64,000 nt of DNA. It comes from Solitalea longa (GTDB lineage Bacteria > Bacteroidota > Bacteroidia > Sphingobacteriales > Sphingobacteriaceae). Location of the stretch: the NCBI RefSeq assembly GCF_002920915.1, contig NZ_PQVF01000013.1, forward strand, positions 1-64,000, read 5' to 3'. Under the pieces are notes generated by a model that worked only from the letters and a program-made list of their open reading frames with translations, was not told the origin of the DNA and did not search any database. This document shows positions 53,080 to 63,700 of the stretch, one piece after another. Numbering within the stretch: position 1 is the first letter of the stretch; the number at the start of each line of letters is the position of its first letter. A program made the translations under genes and the position numbers.

Positions 53080-54579
53080 ATGGAGCAAACTTTTACTCAT
53101 CAAAATCATGAAACTTTGAGTACCGAACATTCGGAAATGAAACGTGAACTCGGACTTTTTGATTCAACGATGATCGTTGTTGGATCGATGATCGGTTCAG
53201 GTATTTTTATTGTAACCAGTGATATTGCCCGCTTATTGGGTTCTCCCTTCTGGATCCTTTTTGTGTGGTTGTTAACCGGCGCAATTACCTTAATGGCTGC
53301 GCTTAGTTATGGAGAACTGGCTGGTATGATGCCAAAGGCCGGCGGACAATATGTTTACCTTCGCGAGGCATATAATAAATTTGTAGGCTTTTTATATGGA
53401 TGGACAACTTTTATGGTCATTCAAACAGGAACCATTGCTGCCGTTGCCATTGCTTTTGCAAAGTACACAGGTGTATTATTGCCCCAATTGATCAATACTG
53501 ATCCCTTGTTTCAATTAGGGCCTTTAGCTTTTTCGAGCCAACAGTTTTTAGGAGTGGCATTGATTGCCTTGTTAACCGTTGTGAATTTATTTGGAGTTAA
53601 GAACGCCAAAATAATTCAGGGGGTATTTACAGTTGCCAAGATTGTTTCTCTGCTCGGGTTGATCGTTTTGGGTTTATATATAGGCTATAATTCTGATGCC
53701 TTTCGTCAAAACTTTTCCAATTTCTTTGCCGAACCTTTTCAAACTAAAGCCAATGTAGATGTACTGGATATCGCGAAACTTTCAGGTTGGTCATTAATAG
53801 GAGCAATAGGAGGGGCCTTAGTAGGTTCACTGTTCTCTTCAGATGCCTGGAACAATATAACTTATACTGCGGGTGAAGTAAAAGAGCCGAAACGGAACAT
53901 CCCATTAAGCTTGTTCTTCGGAACATTGATAGTAACCGTGCTTTATATTTTAGCCAACGTTGCCTATTTATCATTATTACCTATTAAAGGTACTCCTGAA
54001 GGAGCAAATGTGCTTACCCGGGGAATTATGTTTGCTACGAACGACAGGGTAGCAACTGCCGGGGCTGAGATCATTTTTGGTGGTGCGGCAGTAATCATAA
54101 TGGCTGTATTGATCATGGTTTCCACATTTGGATGTAACAACGGCTTAATCATGGCCGGGGCCCGTTTATATTATGCAATGGCAAAAGATGGTTTATTCCT
54201 GAAAAAAGCTGAAAATCTGAACGATAAAGGTGTGCCTGCTTATGGTTTGATCATTCAGGGAATTTGGGCCTCAATTTTATGTTTTTCGGGGAAATACAAC
54301 GATCTGCTTGATTATGTGATATTTGCCGTATTGATATTTTATTCCTTGACCATTGGTGGGATTTTTATTCTTCGTAAAACCCAACCTCAAGCCGAACGAC
54401 CTTATAAAGCCTTCGGATACCCGGTTATTCCTGCATTATACATCCTTTTAGCAACAGCAATTTGTATTGATTTGTTGGTTGTAAAACCTAAACCAAGTTT
54501 AATTGGCCTGGGAATTGTTGTAATTGGAATTCCTGTTTATTATCTAATAAATTCAGGAAAAAAATTGCAGAAGAATTGA
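53080..54579 (+). CDS. APC-family amino acid permease
   Basis: 499 residues with about 12 membrane segments; MIVVGSMIGSGIFIVTSDIARLLGSPFWILFVWLLTGAITLM and AYSYGELAGMMPKAGGQYVYLREAY-like sequence match the LAT/SteT branch of APC. SSDAWNNITYTAGEVKEPKRNIP follows. Likely an amino-acid exchanger. It diverges from hppA. Confidence 0.9.
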   Translation: MEQTFTHQNHETLSTEHSEMKRELGLFDSTMIVVGSMIGSGIFIVTSDIARLLGSPFWILFVWLLTGAITLMAALSYGELAGMMPKAGGQYVYLREAYNKFVGFLYGWTTFMVIQTGTIAAVAIAFAKYTGVLLPQLINTDPLFQLGPLAFSSQQFLGVALIALLTVVNLFGVKNAKIIQGVFTVAKIVSLLGLIVLGLYIGYNSDAFRQNFSNFFAEPFQTKANVDVLDIAKLSGWSLIGAIGGALVGSLFSSDAWNNITYTAGEVKEPKRNIPLSLFFGTLIVTVLYILANVAYLSLLPIKGTPEGANVLTRGIMFATNDRVATAGAEIIFGGAAVIIMAVLIMVSTFGCNNGLIMAGARLYYAMAKDGLFLKKAENLNDKGVPAYGLIIQGIWASILCFSGKYNDLLDYVIFAVLIFYSLTIGGIFILRKTQPQAERPYKAFGYPVIPALYILLATAICIDLLVVKPKPSLIGLGIVVIGIPVYYLINSGKKLQKN

Positions 54580-54595
54580 TTTTCTTCTGTAATTT
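54568..54595 (+). terminator. Hairpin over the permease stop codon
   Basis: CAGAAGAA (54568-54575) and TTCTTCTG (54582-54589) pair perfectly around a loop that contains the stop codon, followed by a short T-rich tail. Confidence 0.45.
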
Positions 54596-54686
54596 TAAAT
54601 TAAACAGGTTGATAGTTAAGTGTTTATAACTTTTTTGTTCAAAAAGCATTAAGTTTTGCTCAATTAAAAAATAACCTTAACTTAGA

Positions 54687-54694
54687 TACCTTTG
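54687..54694 (+). promoter_or_regulatory. -7 box TACCTTTG of the cold-shock gene
   Basis: Exact TAnnTTTG match, 96 bp before the ATG. The resulting leader of about 90 nt is long for this genome and fits a cold-shock mRNA leader. Confidence 0.5.
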
Positions 54695-54790
54695 AATGAA
54701 TGACTGAAGAGTAATGACTTTTTCTGTTAATGAATGCCATAGTTCTTTATCGATCATTCTAAATGAAATGCTCATTTTTTAATAATTATA

Positions 54791-54979
54791 ATGAAAACAG
54801 GAAAAGTAAAATTCTTTAATGAGTCAAAAGGTTTTGGATTCATTAAAACTAATGAAGGTCAAGAGATTTTCGTTCACGTTACCGGTCTTATCGACAAAGT
54901 TCGCGAAAACGACAATGTGACTTTCGAAGTTGCTCAAGGTAAAAAAGGATTAAATGCAGTGAATGTAAAGATTGCTTAA
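54791..54979 (+). CDS. Cold-shock domain protein (CspA family)
   Basis: 62 residues, a single cold-shock domain. RNP1 is KGFGFIK and RNP2 is IFVHV. Binds single-stranded nucleic acid as an RNA chaperone. Slightly shorter than CspA of E. coli. Own promoter, long leader and terminator make it monocistronic. Confidence 0.94.
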   Translation: MKTGKVKFFNESKGFGFIKTNEGQEIFVHVTGLIDKVRENDNVTFEVAQGKKGLNAVNVKIA

Positions 54980-55003
54980 GATATTTTAATTACTTTTTGT
55001 TAG

Positions 55004-55028
55004 AGCCGGTTATAAACCGGCTTTTTTT
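55004..55028 (+). terminator. Terminator of the cold-shock gene
   Basis: AGCCGGTT (55004-55011) and AACCGGCT (55015-55022) form a perfect 8-bp stem with a 3-nt loop, followed by seven T. Confidence 0.88.
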
Positions 55029-55039
55029 ATGCAGTAATT

Positions 55040-56353
55040 TTAAATCACTTCCGCCACCACAAAAGTGCTTCCACCAACAAATATTAAATCGTCGGCAGTA
55101 ACATTCTTCTTAGCCGCAGTTAGGGCTTCATTCACCGAAGGATATACCTCACCTTTCAAACCAAATGGTTCGGCCATTTTCATGAGTTCGGTGGCATCCA
55201 TGCCTCTAGGTAAATCCGCTTTGCAAAAATAATAACATGCATTTTGGGGCATAAGCTCCAAAACATGGGTTATATCCTTGTCTTTTACCATTCCAAATAC
55301 TACATGAAGGTTGTTGAACCTGGTTTCGTTAATTTGTTCAACTACCTGGGTAATTCCATCAATATTATGTCCGGTATCGCAAATGATCAACGGATTTTCA
55401 CTCAGCGTATACCATCTGCCAAGTAAACCCGTAAGTTTTTTCACTTGTTTTAATCCCGAATAAACGCTTTCATCAGAAATCTGTAATGCTGATTTATTTA
55501 AACTTTCAATGGCCTCTAAAACTGTTTTTATGTTTTTCAGCTGATAGTTCCCGGTTAGATCGAGTTGAAGCTGTTGGTAATTTTTGCCAGAAGTATTTTT
55601 TATATCCAGCAACCAATTTTGGGCTGTTTTTTCTTTATGTGTGATGGTCCATTTTTCGGATGCAAAAGAAAGGACAGCATTCATTTCATTGGCTTTTCCA
55701 ACGAATACATCATTTGCTTTTTCCTGCAATTGACCAATAACAACCGGAGTATTCTGCTTTATTATTCCTGCCTTTTCAAAAGCAATGGCTTCAATTGTAT
55801 CACCCAAAATAGCAGTATGGTCAAAACTGATATTGGTAATAACTGACAAAATAGGGTTAATGATATTCGTTGAATCTAAACGCCCTCCTAAACCGGTTTC
55901 AATTACGGCAATCTCTACATTTTCTTTTTTGAAGTGATCAAATGCAAGTGCCACACCCATCTCAAAGAACGATGGCTCTACCTTTTCAAATAGGTCTTTA
56001 TTTGAATCTACGAAATCGATAACTGCTTGTTCGGGGATCATTTGACCGTTTACACGTATACGTTCCCGGAAATCGCGCAGGTGAGGGGAGGTGTACAAAC
56101 CGGTTTTATAACCTGCCTCTTGTAAAATAGCGGCAAGCATATGCGAAGTGGAACCTTTGCCGTTGGTACCGGCTATGTGAATGCATTTAAGCTGCTTATG
56201 CGGATTGCCCAAAGCTTCGCTAAGGGCAATTATATTATTCAGGTCGGCCTTAAACGCTGCTTCACCAATTCGATGAAACATTGGCAAACGACTGAACATG
56301 TAATCTAATGTTTGTTGGTAGGTTGACACGGAACTAAAAACACTAATTGTCAC
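55040..56353 (-). CDS. folC: Bifunctional folylpolyglutamate/dihydrofolate synthase
   Basis: 437 residues. P-loop GTNGKGSTS, the Omega-loop region YTSPHLRDFRERIRVNG, and ETGLGGRLDSTNIINP are FolC hallmarks. Adds glutamate to (di)hydrofolate. The start codon is GTG at 56353 or GTG at 56329 (VSTYQQTLDYMF), the latter closer to the usual family N-terminus; the first falls in the repeat upstream. It follows the tonB-like gene but a repeat lies between. Confidence 0.93.
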   Translation of the reverse strand: MTISVFSSVSTYQQTLDYMFSRLPMFHRIGEAAFKADLNNIIALSEALGNPHKQLKCIHIAGTNGKGSTSHMLAAILQEAGYKTGLYTSPHLRDFRERIRVNGQMIPEQAVIDFVDSNKDLFEKVEPSFFEMGVALAFDHFKKENVEIAVIETGLGGRLDSTNIINPILSVITNISFDHTAILGDTIEAIAFEKAGIIKQNTPVVIGQLQEKANDVFVGKANEMNAVLSFASEKWTITHKEKTAQNWLLDIKNTSGKNYQQLQLDLTGNYQLKNIKTVLEAIESLNKSALQISDESVYSGLKQVKKLTGLLGRWYTLSENPLIICDTGHNIDGITQVVEQINETRFNNLHVVFGMVKDKDITHVLELMPQNACYYFCKADLPRGMDATELMKMAEPFGLKGEVYPSVNEALTAAKKNVTADDLIFVGGSTFVVAEVI

Positions 56354-56466
56354 ACGAATTACCGAATTGGATTTGTACGATCAGTTCAATTCGGGCTTTA
56401 ATTTATTGTCGCATTACACGAATTAAATTTGTGCAATAAGTTTTAATTCGTGCAATTCGTTCTATT
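56349..56466. repeat. AATTCGTG-word palindromic repeat region
   Basis: CACGAATTAAA (56417-56427) and TTTAATTCGTG (56442-56452) form a perfect 11-bp dyad; further words ACACGAATT, CAATTCGG and CAATTCGT flank it. It fills the gap between the TonB-like gene and folC and overlaps the possible folC GTG start. Confidence 0.65.
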
Positions 56467-57322
56467 CTAATCTGAAGGTAATCACAACCATTCCCATTTG
56501 AGTTTCAGGGCCGGAGCTTATGGGGTTTAGTTTACATTGTAAAACTGCCCGTTCACATTTTTTCCAAAGGGCAGCATTTGAAATGGTAGTACCACGTTTG
56601 CCCGCTGTTGCTTTTGTAATATTTCCATCGCGGTCAACGGTAATTTCAACGGCAACTTTACCTGCCTGCTGGCCATCGTCTTCAATGCTCGGGCGACTTA
56701 AAAACTTACGACCGGCAAGATTTAAAGCTACCCCACCATTGCCAGAGCCAGTACCATCATAATTGTTGGAATTAGGGTCGCCAGTTACTTTGCCTTGGTT
56801 ACCAGGTTCATTTCCGGTTCCATCGCCACCACCGGTGCCACTTTGTGTTTTTTTACCTTTATATAAAGCATTTTGATTAACCTTTGGCGTTTGCTCTTTT
56901 GCGGTCTCTGTAGGTGTTTTTGGAGTATTAATAGGTTGCTTCGTCTCCGTTTTTACCACTTTATTGGCCGAAGTTTTTACTTCAGGGGCATCTTCGTTAT
57001 CCTGTGTTACCAAAGCGTCGGTATTTTCATTAGCGACAGTAGGTTTGGCAGGAGCAACGTCTTCAACCTTTTCAGTTTGGGGTTTGTTGTTGGCAGTAGG
57101 TGAAATAGAAGGCTCATCCATGCTGGTAAAATCATCACCCATACCTACATCGGAGGTTCCGTAATTAACCACAATTCCTCCTTCACCTTCTTCTTGCTGA
57201 GGTGTATAAGGATTGGTGATCTTTACTAAAAAGCAAATCAGCAGAAACACCACATAAATAGATGTGGTCACCAAAAAGGCTCTGCCTGAATTTTTCTCTT
57301 CTTTTCTATAGATTGATTCCAC
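56462..57322 (-). CDS. TonB-family energy transducer
   Basis: 286 residues: cytoplasmic N-terminus, one membrane anchor (about 16-36), a long Pro/Thr/Lys/Glu-rich periplasmic spacer with a Gly/Asn-rich section, and a C-terminal TonB-like domain (AGKVAVEITVDRDGNITKATAGKRGTTI...MGMVVITFRLE). Transmits proton motive force to outer-membrane receptors. Follows exbD by 3 bp. Confidence 0.82.
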   Translation of the reverse strand: MESIYRKEEKNSGRAFLVTTSIYVVFLLICFLVKITNPYTPQQEEGEGGIVVNYGTSDVGMGDDFTSMDEPSISPTANNKPQTEKVEDVAPAKPTVANENTDALVTQDNEDAPEVKTSANKVVKTETKQPINTPKTPTETAKEQTPKVNQNALYKGKKTQSGTGGGDGTGNEPGNQGKVTGDPNSNNYDGTGSGNGGVALNLAGRKFLSRPSIEDDGQQAGKVAVEITVDRDGNITKATAGKRGTTISNAALWKKCERAVLQCKLNPISSGPETQMGMVVITFRLE

Positions 57323-57325
57323 AGA

Positions 57326-57724
57326 TTAATTCTTTTTCTGAGCAGCTACTACCAATTTCAACTTATATCTGCTGGCAATATCCATTACGTTTACAAATGG
57401 TTGAACCTGTGCCGCCGAATCGGCGTTTATGATAACCGTTACTTCTTCAGCTTTACCCTGATAACTTTTAAGGGTTTCTTCCAACTGAGCCTCACTTACA
57501 GCCGTTTTATCAATAAAGTACTCGCCGGTTTTAGTTACCGAAACATTTACGTTTTTCTTAGGAACGGTTTGTCCGGTTGCCGCTTTTGGCAAAGTAACTT
57601 TAATAACATGCGGTGCTACCAGTGTTGATGCCAATAGGAAGAACAACAGCAGGAAGAACATGATATCGTTTAACGACGAGGTGTTTACTTCCGCACCAAT
57701 CTTATGTCTTCGTCTTAAATTCAT
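57326..57724 (-). CDS. ExbD/TolR biopolymer transport protein
   Basis: 132 residues with one N-terminal membrane helix (SLNDIMFFLLLFFLLASTLV) carrying the conserved Asp, and a periplasmic domain (NADSAAQVQPFVNVMDIASRYKLKLVVAAQ). Forms the proton channel with ExbB. Overlaps exbB by four bases. Confidence 0.9.
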   Translation of the reverse strand: MNLRRRHKIGAEVNTSSLNDIMFFLLLFFLLASTLVAPHVIKVTLPKAATGQTVPKKNVNVSVTKTGEYFIDKTAVSEAQLEETLKSYQGKAEEVTVIINADSAAQVQPFVNVMDIASRYKLKLVVAAQKKN

Positions 57725-58434
57725 CGTGTTGTAGTTGTCGGTTCTTCTAACAAGTCAATAAAATCAATTGCATCAGTTTCCATGCGTAAGATCACCCTGT
57801 CAACCATCATCGTTAAAATGTGGTGACCGATATAGGCGAAAATACCGATAATAAGGCCAGTTGCCGAAGTGATCATTTTTTGATATAAACCACCCGATAC
57901 TAAACCAATATTGATTTCCCCGGCCTGAGAAATACTATAAAAGATGGTGATTACTCCCGAAATGGTTCCCACGAAACCCAACATCGGCGCAATACCGGCA
58001 ATAATTCCTAAAATATTAATGTTCTTCTCAAGCTTAGAAACTTCAAGTTTACCCACATTCTCGATAGAACCTTCAATTTCTTTAATAGGTTTACCAATAC
58101 GGGCAAGTCCTTTTTGCAACATGCGTCCGATAGGCGTGTTACTGTTTTTACAAACGCTGATTGCCGCGTCTAAATTGCCTGTAATAATGTACTGGCGAAT
58201 TTGCATCATTAACGATGATTCGGATTTATTGGCTTTTCTAATAGTGAAGTAACGCTCAAAGAAAATAAACAATGCTAAAAACAGCAGAATTGCTAGCGGA
58301 ATCATTACCCAGCCTCCTTTGAACATCAAGTCGATCAAGCTCAAACTCTCTTGTTTTGGTGCGGTATTAATTGGCATTTGATTTAACGTGTCTGCTACAC
58401 GTTGCGCAGTATCAGTAATTTGTAGTAAAAACAT
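57721..58434 (-). CDS. MotA/TolQ/ExbB proton-channel protein
   Basis: 237 residues with three membrane helices; GIIAGIAPMLGFVGTISGVITIFYSISQAG and SGGLYQKMITSATGLIIGIFAYIGHH are the family signatures. Partner of the ExbD and TonB genes downstream. Confidence 0.92.
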   Translation of the reverse strand: MFLLQITDTAQRVADTLNQMPINTAPKQESLSLIDLMFKGGWVMIPLAILLFLALFIFFERYFTIRKANKSESSLMMQIRQYIITGNLDAAISVCKNSNTPIGRMLQKGLARIGKPIKEIEGSIENVGKLEVSKLEKNINILGIIAGIAPMLGFVGTISGVITIFYSISQAGEINIGLVSGGLYQKMITSATGLIIGIFAYIGHHILTMMVDRVILRMETDAIDFIDLLEEPTTTTR

Positions 58435-58463
58435 ATGTTGTTCTTAAGTCTTTTGATTTACAA

Positions 58464-59066
58464 TTATTCAGCTTTAAAATTTCTTATTAGCTCGGGCATA
58501 TAATACTGTACAGCAAGCATCATTATTAGTGAAACAATGATGATGATGGCCAGTGATATCAGCAGCCATTTCCAAACGCTATTTTCCTGCTTCGTATTTT
58601 CTGCAAACACAATTTTTTTCTCCGCAGCGTAAACAGCTCTATTCGGCTCACGTGGCTTTGAAATCACTTCTTTTAACCCAATATTGGCCTTATTCAGTAT
58701 AAAATTATCTGTTGATTTAAATTTTACATTAGCCATATCATCACTTTCCAAGGTTCCAATGCCCTCCAATTCGAACCGATGATTACGACTGAGGCCTTGT
58801 TTAATCTTAATGATGAATTTTTGCAGTTCATATTCTGCCATATGCTTTTCAAGACCCTCTGAGTCGGAAATAACATCCCTGAGCACGCCATCGTCTGACA
58901 AGCGAAAAGGATTAAATGTTACCGAGATGGCAGAAGGATAGAAAGTTCCGTGTTGACTATCGAAATTTGTTTCCGTTCGGCTGAGATAAAAGCCGCCAAT
59001 ACCCGGAATGGTTACTTCATTATTGAGTTCTAATAGTTGAATTATATATTTATTAATGTCGATCAT
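58464..59066 (-). CDS. HU-CCDC81-type domain membrane protein
   Basis: 200 residues. Two HU-like modules of the CCDC81 type (IDINKYIIQLLELNNEVTIPGIGGFYLSRTE and FIIKIKQGLSRNHRFELEGIGTLE) in the N-terminal 120 residues, a linker, and one membrane segment (about 168-190). Present in many Bacteroidota next to ExbBD-type genes. Perhaps a cytoplasmic anchor for envelope machinery. Confidence 0.75.
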   Translation of the reverse strand: MIDINKYIIQLLELNNEVTIPGIGGFYLSRTETNFDSQHGTFYPSAISVTFNPFRLSDDGVLRDVISDSEGLEKHMAEYELQKFIIKIKQGLSRNHRFELEGIGTLESDDMANVKFKSTDNFILNKANIGLKEVISKPREPNRAVYAAEKKIVFAENTKQENSVWKWLLISLAIIIIVSLIMMLAVQYYMPELIRNFKAE

Positions 59067-59072
59067 TCTTGT

Positions 59073-60731
59073 TTAAAAGGTTACGCTAATTCCGGCGATA
59101 AAGTTAAATCCATAACTCGGATAATTCAGGTACAGGTCGTATTTTTTACCTAAAATGTTATTCACATTGGCAAAAGCGCCAAAGTTTTTATGGAACTGGT
59201 AATTTCCGCTAATGTTTAAATCGGTATAACCACTTAGCGTTTTATAGGAGTTTACAGCCGGGTCAATTAATGCATATTGTTTGCTCACATTAAATAAATC
59301 AGCGGTAAACGATAAATTTTTCATTGCCTGGTAAGTGCCGGAAAGATTTACCCGATATTTCGGTGTTAGCCATGGTTTATCTATGTCTGTTAGGTCATAA
59401 CTATTCGATAAAAATTCGAAACCTAAGCGCAAACGATCCGAGGCGGCATACTCTAGATTAGCTGTAATAGTGCTAAGATTACTTTTTTTACCTGCATAAA
59501 CAACGTAATACTTTTCAGAAATCGTTTGTGGTTCAGTTCCATTTGCCGGCACCACGTTGTTGGCAAAAAATGGCAAACTGTCAATACTGCTTGAAGTAAA
59601 CTGAACTTTAAAGCCTAAGCCGGTAATGATCGTTCCCTTTAAACCTGCATATATTTTCAGGCGTTCATTTGAATTTTTCAGCACAATATCAGAGCCTAGG
59701 AAAGGATTTCGAACTGAAAGGTCTTTCAGGGTGTTTTTCTGCAGATCGCCGTTCAAACCTCCAAAGAAACTCAAGTATTTATCAATGGCCTGATACTCGG
59801 CATAAACATTAGGGTAAATTTTGAAAGAACTATTGTCGCCAAAGTTAGAAACAAAATTTAAGCCCAGCTTACTTTGCAAGCGCTCCCGTTCTAAAGTTAC
59901 ATAGGGATTCAACCTGAAGAAATGATTCTTAACCTTAGTCGCATCGTTGTAATTGTTCATGTCGAGGTTTAACGCCACATGACCACCAAAGTTGCCAAAG
60001 TTATCTCCAGCTATTGTATTTAAGTAAACGTTGCTTTCTTTGGCCGAATAGTTATCAGAAAAGGCATAGCCACCAAGTTTTACTGCATAGGTAAAGGTTT
60101 TAGCCGGATCAATGTTGCTCGCAAGCTCCACTTCTCCGTTAAAGTTATTCAGCTTATGCAAAACATCGTTTTTCTCGTACGAAAATAGCTCGTGGTCATA
60201 TCCGTAGTAATAATTATTGTTTTGTTTGTAATTTAAGCTTGCCGTAGTGGTGAATGATTCATTAATGAACTTACCAAACAGGCCAACATTATTGCGCGAA
60301 AAGTTTTGGTTGTCAATTTCACCTTTGGCAGTATAAGCCTGGTAATAAAAGCCATATTGCTCAGTTGGTGATTGGGCGCTGTTAAAGAAAAACTCACCTA
60401 AAATACTCGATAGATTTCCGCCGCCTAGTTTAGCATAAAATAGAGGCAAAACAGCATTCCCTTCAGAGGGCAATGCTTGGGCGCCTACTTTAGAGATATT
60501 GCCATTTTGGTTGAATTGCCTATCGAATTGTGTATACTGTAAAACAGGTTTGGTGGTATTATCGTCATTGAAATCAGGATTACGGCGAATTTTTATCGCA
60601 TCACCCAAAACAGGTTTATACGGACGAACAAATTCTATTTCTTCTTCCAGTTTCTTTTGTGCGTAACTAGTTGTGCTTGCAAACAAAAGTGTACCTAATG
60701 CTATAAAATATAATTTATGTTGAAGTTTCAT
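59073..60731 (-). CDS. Outer membrane beta-barrel protein (TonB-receptor C-terminal-like)
   Basis: 552 residues with a signal peptide (1-24). Alternating amphipathic strands and a terminal FNFIAGISVTF mark an outer membrane barrel. It lacks a recognisable plug domain, so it is not a full TonB-dependent receptor. AGLKGTIITGLGFKVQF and RVNLSGTYQAMKNLSFTADLFNVSKQYA resemble receptor barrels. The neighbouring TPR protein is probably its partner. Confidence 0.78.
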   Translation of the reverse strand: MKLQHKLYFIALGTLLFASTTSYAQKKLEEEIEFVRPYKPVLGDAIKIRRNPDFNDDNTTKPVLQYTQFDRQFNQNGNISKVGAQALPSEGNAVLPLFYAKLGGGNLSSILGEFFFNSAQSPTEQYGFYYQAYTAKGEIDNQNFSRNNVGLFGKFINESFTTTASLNYKQNNNYYYGYDHELFSYEKNDVLHKLNNFNGEVELASNIDPAKTFTYAVKLGGYAFSDNYSAKESNVYLNTIAGDNFGNFGGHVALNLDMNNYNDATKVKNHFFRLNPYVTLERERLQSKLGLNFVSNFGDNSSFKIYPNVYAEYQAIDKYLSFFGGLNGDLQKNTLKDLSVRNPFLGSDIVLKNSNERLKIYAGLKGTIITGLGFKVQFTSSSIDSLPFFANNVVPANGTEPQTISEKYYVVYAGKKSNLSTITANLEYAASDRLRLGFEFLSNSYDLTDIDKPWLTPKYRVNLSGTYQAMKNLSFTADLFNVSKQYALIDPAVNSYKTLSGYTDLNISGNYQFHKNFGAFANVNNILGKKYDLYLNYPSYGFNFIAGISVTF

Positions 60732-60739
60732 GATTTCTC

Positions 60740-63700
60740 TTATTTGCCTGAACGATTAATTTTTGCCAATTTTTCTTTTGCTGACGGAATTATATCGTCA
60801 CTGCCTTCGTAGTTATCAAGTATGCTCTGCAAGGTGCTTTTCGCCTGGAAATTATCTCCTTGCTTATAATAGTTATCGGCTAACAGTAAAAAGCTTTTTG
60901 CTACCCAATAATCGTGGTTTGATAAATTGTCGATCACTTCGAAACAGCTTTTTTGCGACTGCTTGTATTGACCTTTATTGTACTGGATCAATGCAGTTAA
61001 ATATTTGGCTTCAGCAGCATTAACTGATTTTGTTGTTGAAGAAACGTTGCCTAATGACTTTACTGCTATCGTAGTGTCACCTTTTGTCAGGTAAGCTTTT
61101 GCAGAGAATAAATGGGCCGCATTGATCTCTTCTAAAGGCATTTTATCAAAACTGATTACTTTATTGGCATAATATAATGTAGAATCAGTATTGTTTTCTT
61201 CATTACTAACACGCATTAAACCAACAATAGCGTATCCGTAGTTAGCTTTGAAATCGGCACTTTCTAAACGTTTTAAATAAGGTTTTGCTGACTCGAAATC
61301 CTTTTTATCCAAATAAATCTTAGAAGTGTTAAACAAGGCTTTTTCAGAATATTTATTGGTTTTAGCTGCTAAATATTGGTAATCAGCTAATGCTTCGTCT
61401 GTACGCTTTTGCTTCATTAAGCATTCTGCACGATTAAAATGAGCATCATTTATAAAGTATCCGTTCGCAAACTCATTAATATAAGTAGTAAAAGCAGGAA
61501 CACTTTCATCGCATTTACCTTTCATATATACATTGTTGGCCGCTTCAAAACTGATCGAGTCCTGAGCGCTTGCACTAATTGCGGCTCCTGGTGTATTTTT
61601 AGCATAAGTAAGGAACTCACCAGTATTGCCCTTATCCACGTAAATGTTTTTAATAGCTAAAACCGCTTCTTTTGATTCAGAAGTATTAGGGTATTTGGTA
61701 ACTATGGCTTTGTAAGCTGTTAAAGCATTATTGTCATCTTCGGTATTAACATAGATCAAACCGATATTCAGCATTGCTTTAGGCACATAACTGCTGTTCG
61801 GAAAGCGCTGAATTATGTCGTTGAACCCTGCTTTAGCCTGTTCGTAGTTATTGAGTACAAAACTGGCGTAAGCTGATTCATAGATGGCATCATCATTATA
61901 CGATGAATGAGGATATAACTCCAGCAATGATTTAAGTGAGTAGATCTTGTCGTTCAATTTGTTTTGAACGCCCTGGATCATAGCTTTTTGGAAGATCGCA
62001 TAATCAGCCCCCGCAGCTCCGGCAATAATTACTTTATTGTATTGTGTTAAGGCTTTATCATAACTCTTTGCCACAAAATTGCAGTCGCCAATACGCAGGG
62101 TGGCATCCATGGCCATTTTCTTATCGGCATTAGTACTGTTTACATAGCGTTCGAAATAATCAGCAGCTTTTCCATAATTTTCACGTTGGAAATAGGCATA
62201 GCCTACGTTGTAATAAGCGTATTTGTAGATCGGTAATCCAGCAATACCCGGATAGCTTAAAAAGTCATCATAGGTGTTTATAGCTTCATCGTAACGTTGC
62301 AATTCAAATAGCGATTCAGCTTTCCAGTATAAGGCCTGCATCTCAATCTTTCCGTCAACCGGGTTATTCAATGATTTGTCGAATAGCTCGGCAGCATAAG
62401 AAAAATCACGTGCGTTGAAAACTTCAGCACCACGATAATAGGCTACCTTTTGATAAAGCAAATCGGTGTTCTCTTTACGTTTTTTAACACTTTCAAGTGT
62501 TTCAAGTGCTTCCTTATAGTTTTTTGAGGAAAGCAAAATTTCACCTAAAAGGGTTTTGGCCTCATCAATATTTTTTGATCGAGGATATTTACTCACAAAT
62601 TCTTTTGCGGCCGTTAAGCCTTGCTGCGAAAAGTTAGTTTCATACGCTAGTTTTGCGTAGTTCAGTAAACAGTCCTCTCGAACCCCCTCATCGTAAGTAA
62701 GTTTAGCACCCCGTTGAAATGCGGCACGAGCATTCAGTTTATTTTGCTTTGCCAAAAAAGCATTTCCCAAGGTTAGCATACCATATTGTCCGTAAGCATC
62801 GTCTGCGTCAATTAGCTTTTCAAGTTGACCAATGGCTTTATCATATTCTTTATTCTGATAATACGTATAGCCTATTTGATAAGTGTCTTGTGTTGTTTGA
62901 TCAGCTGTTGCGGCTGAATTGCTTAGGTAGACATCAAAGTTACGCTGAGCAATAGGGTAGTTCTTTTTATTAAAATAGGCTGCCCCTAAAATTTTATGTA
63001 GTTGAGGCTTATATTTCGAATTTCCTTTGCTGACAATCGGCTCTGTAAATGCGATCACATCGTCATACTTTCCATTTATTAAGAAAATCTGAGCAGTATA
63101 AAATTGATAGATCTCGGCATATTTTGGCGAGTTTTTGATCTTATTAAGATGAGAAAGGGCAGTAGGATAATCCTTGTTGATATAAGCAATATGGGCATAA
63201 TAGTAAGTGGCGTCTTCACTAAAACGGTTAGCGCCATCTTTTACATTCGAAAAATGAGCTTTAGCCTTGTTGTAATCTTTAGCAACAAAATAACAATACC
63301 CCAGTTTAAAGTTATATTCAAGCTGATCAGTTTCGTTTAAGTCGATTTCTTCAACCTGAGTAAACCAGTTTAGTGCTTCTGTGTAGCTTTCGTTTTTAAA
63401 GTAAACTTTACCGATCTGAAATTTCGCAGTTTTCGACTTCGGGTTATCCGGATAGGTTTTTATAAACGATAATAATTCGCTCTCAGCATTTTTGTTGTTT
63501 AGTTCCAGCGCACAAACAGCGGCATAGTATTCAGCATTAACCTTTGTTGTTGTGTTTTTACTTGGATCGTAACTGCTGTTGGTGGTAGAATTTACTTCAG
63601 TATATACCTGGCGAAATAATTCATTTGCTGAGGCATATTTTTGACTGTCGAAAAGTTCCAGTGCCTTTCTGTAGGTTTCATTAACGGTGTATTCGGCAGT

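Noticed and set aside
53068-53081. AAAAGACCTTGTAT before the permease gene, similar to the nos/ric motif
   Set aside because: It overlaps the start codon and lacks the TATCT half, so the match is probably chance.
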